DNA from: JBHEMT01 sp046262435
GTDB lineage: Bacteria > Chloroflexota > Dormibacteria > Aeolococcales > Aeolococcaceae
DNA: 5,673 bases
Direction: 5' to 3'
Assembly (NCBI GenBank): GCA_046262435.1
Contig: JBHEMT010000154.1
Span: 1 to 5,673 of the forward strand
In this document: in pieces, positions 5,038-5,673 of the stretch
Numbering within the stretch: the first letter of the stretch is position 1
Layout: each line of letters begins with the position of its first letter
The notes under the pieces: model-generated
Database searches by the model: none
The model's input: the letters and a program-made list of their open reading frames with translations, nothing else
Told to the model about the DNA's origin: nothing
Made by a program: the position numbers and the translations under genes

Positions 5038-5673
5038 TCATGCGGCGAGGCCTCCGTCGACGTGGAGTACGTGCCCAGTGATGTAGGCGGCGCCCGGCGA
5101 GGCGAGGAAGACGATCGCCGCGGCAACCTCCCCCGCGGTACCCAGCCGGCCGAGGGGTACGTTGGTCAGCGCTGCCCGTCGCACCTCATCACTCAGGGCG
5201 GCGGTCATATCGGTGTCGATGAAGCCCGGGGCCACCGCGTTGACCGTGATCCCCCGTGAGCCGACCTCCTTGGCCAGGGCCTTGGTGAGCCCGATCAGCC
5301 CCGCCTTGGCGGCGCTGTAGTTCGCCTGCCCCGCGTTGCCGCGGACCCCGGAGACGGAGCTGATGTTGATGATCCGGCCGGAGCGCTGTCGCAGCATGGG
5401 CCGAAGAGCCGCGCGGCAGACCACGAAGGCGGCGGTGAGATCCACCTGGAGCACCGCTGCCCAGTCGTCGTCGCTGAGCCGCAGCGCCAGGTTGTCCCGC
5501 GTGATCCCGCCGTTGTTGACCACAACATCCAAGCGGCCCAGCGCCTCGATGGTGCGCGGCACCAGGGACCCGGCCGCAGCCGCGTCGGCGAGGTCCGCCG
5601 CGACGGTGGTCGCCGTGCCGCCTGCCGCGCGAATGCGCGCGGACACCTGCTCGGCGGCTTCACGGTTGGCGCC
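5038..5673 (-). CDS. fabG: 3-oxoacyl-[acyl-carrier-protein] reductase FabG, N-terminus cut by window edge
   Basis: FabG performs the NADPH-dependent reduction of 3-oxoacyl-ACP to 3-hydroxyacyl-ACP, the first reductive step of each cytosolic type II fatty-acid elongation cycle. The 211 residues visible are the C-terminal part of a classical short-chain dehydrogenase; about 35 residues, including the Gly-rich cofactor loop, lie beyond the right edge. Seen in the fragment: NNGGITRDN at residues 53-61 (the NNAG motif with Gly for Ala), ISSVSG with catalytic Ser at 106, NYSAAKAG with Tyr119 and Lys123, the family-typical APGFIDTDMT stretch near 149-157, and the C-terminal YITGHVLHVDGG. The fourth tetrad position, Asn110 in E. 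coli FabG, aligns with Asp78 in VDLTA. The stop TGA overlaps an ATG in another frame (ATGA). Identity is supported by acpP being the next recognised gene. The SDR family is broad, but close FabG-like similarity plus context make another reductase unlikely. Confidence 0.96.
   Translation of the reverse strand, partial: GANREAAEQVSARIRAAGGTATTVAADLADAAAAGSLVPRTIEALGRLDVVVNNGGITRDNLALRLSDDDWAAVLQVDLTAAFVVCRAALRPMLRQRSGRIINISSVSGVRGNAGQANYSAAKAGLIGLTKALAKEVGSRGITVNAVAPGFIDTDMTAALSDEVRRAALTNVPLGRLGTAGEVAAAIVFLASPGAAYITGHVLHVDGGLAA
5051..5055 (-). promoter_or_regulatory. Possible Shine-Dalgarno for the ATG overlapping the fabG stop
   Basis: GGAGG lies 9 bases before the ATG at 5041-5039. It falls inside the conserved Asp-Gly-Gly codons of fabG, so the match may be a by-product of protein conservation. 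If functional, it would favour coupled re-initiation on the open frame that follows fabG. Confidence 0.3.

Noticed and set aside
2846..5041. Duplication between the low-complexity segment after fabG and the RNase III tail
   Set aside because: Both contain an Arg/Gly block, but no extended nucleotide match was found; shared composition is enough to explain the likeness.
4396..5086. Plus-strand open frames in the fabG-acpP gap
   Set aside because: No recognisable domain or convincing ribosome binding site; they partly overlap fabG or acpP and fit chance open frames in stop-poor DNA.

Overview
The window is G+C-rich (roughly three quarters by eye) and carries one co-directional block of housekeeping genes, all on the minus strand. 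In transcription order, right to left, these are fabG (cut by the right edge), acpP, rnc and smc (cut by the left edge). No mobile element, CRISPR array, tRNA or rRNA was seen, and the plus strand holds no convincing gene.

The order fabG-acpP-rnc-smc is the fatty-acid/RNase III/SMC cluster known from Bacillota and related Terrabacteria, where plsX and fabD usually precede it and ftsY follows. Typical Actinomycetota place rnc and smc in a different neighbourhood, often with a DNA-glycosylase gene. A very high-G+C genome with the Bacillus-like order therefore suggests a Chloroflexota or Dormibacterota-type lineage. This is an inference from gene order and composition, not a phylogenetic result.

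Layout: fabG (from the right edge to 5038) encodes 3-oxoacyl-ACP reductase. A 642-bp stretch (5037-4396) follows, unusually long for this junction. Its fabG-proximal half has weakly coding-like composition in a frame that begins with an ATGA overlap of the fabG stop. Its acpP-proximal half looks like a leader with several inverted repeats. acpP (4395-4141) encodes an 84-residue acyl carrier protein with a strong Shine-Dalgarno. A 53-bp spacer packed with hairpins separates it from rnc (4087-2846), whose GTG start lies inside a predicted stem. rnc encodes a 413-residue RNase III with a normal catalytic and double-stranded-RNA-binding core plus a C-terminal low-complexity, Arg/Gly/Ala/Pro-rich tail of about 160 residues. 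After 88 bp, smc (2757 to beyond 1) supplies the first 919 residues of the chromosome-organising ATPase: N-terminal head, first coiled coil, hinge and most of the return coil.

The genes pair functionally: FabG reduces 3-oxoacyl chains carried by ACP during fatty-acid elongation, while RNase III (RNA processing) and SMC (chromosome segregation) are partners by location only. Main points of interest are the disordered RNase III tail, the open frame linking a fabG-coupled ATG to rnc across acpP, the occluded rnc start, and an SMC with no lysine after the Walker A lysine. I found no wholly new system here; the novelty lies in unusual variants of conserved genes and in the spacers.
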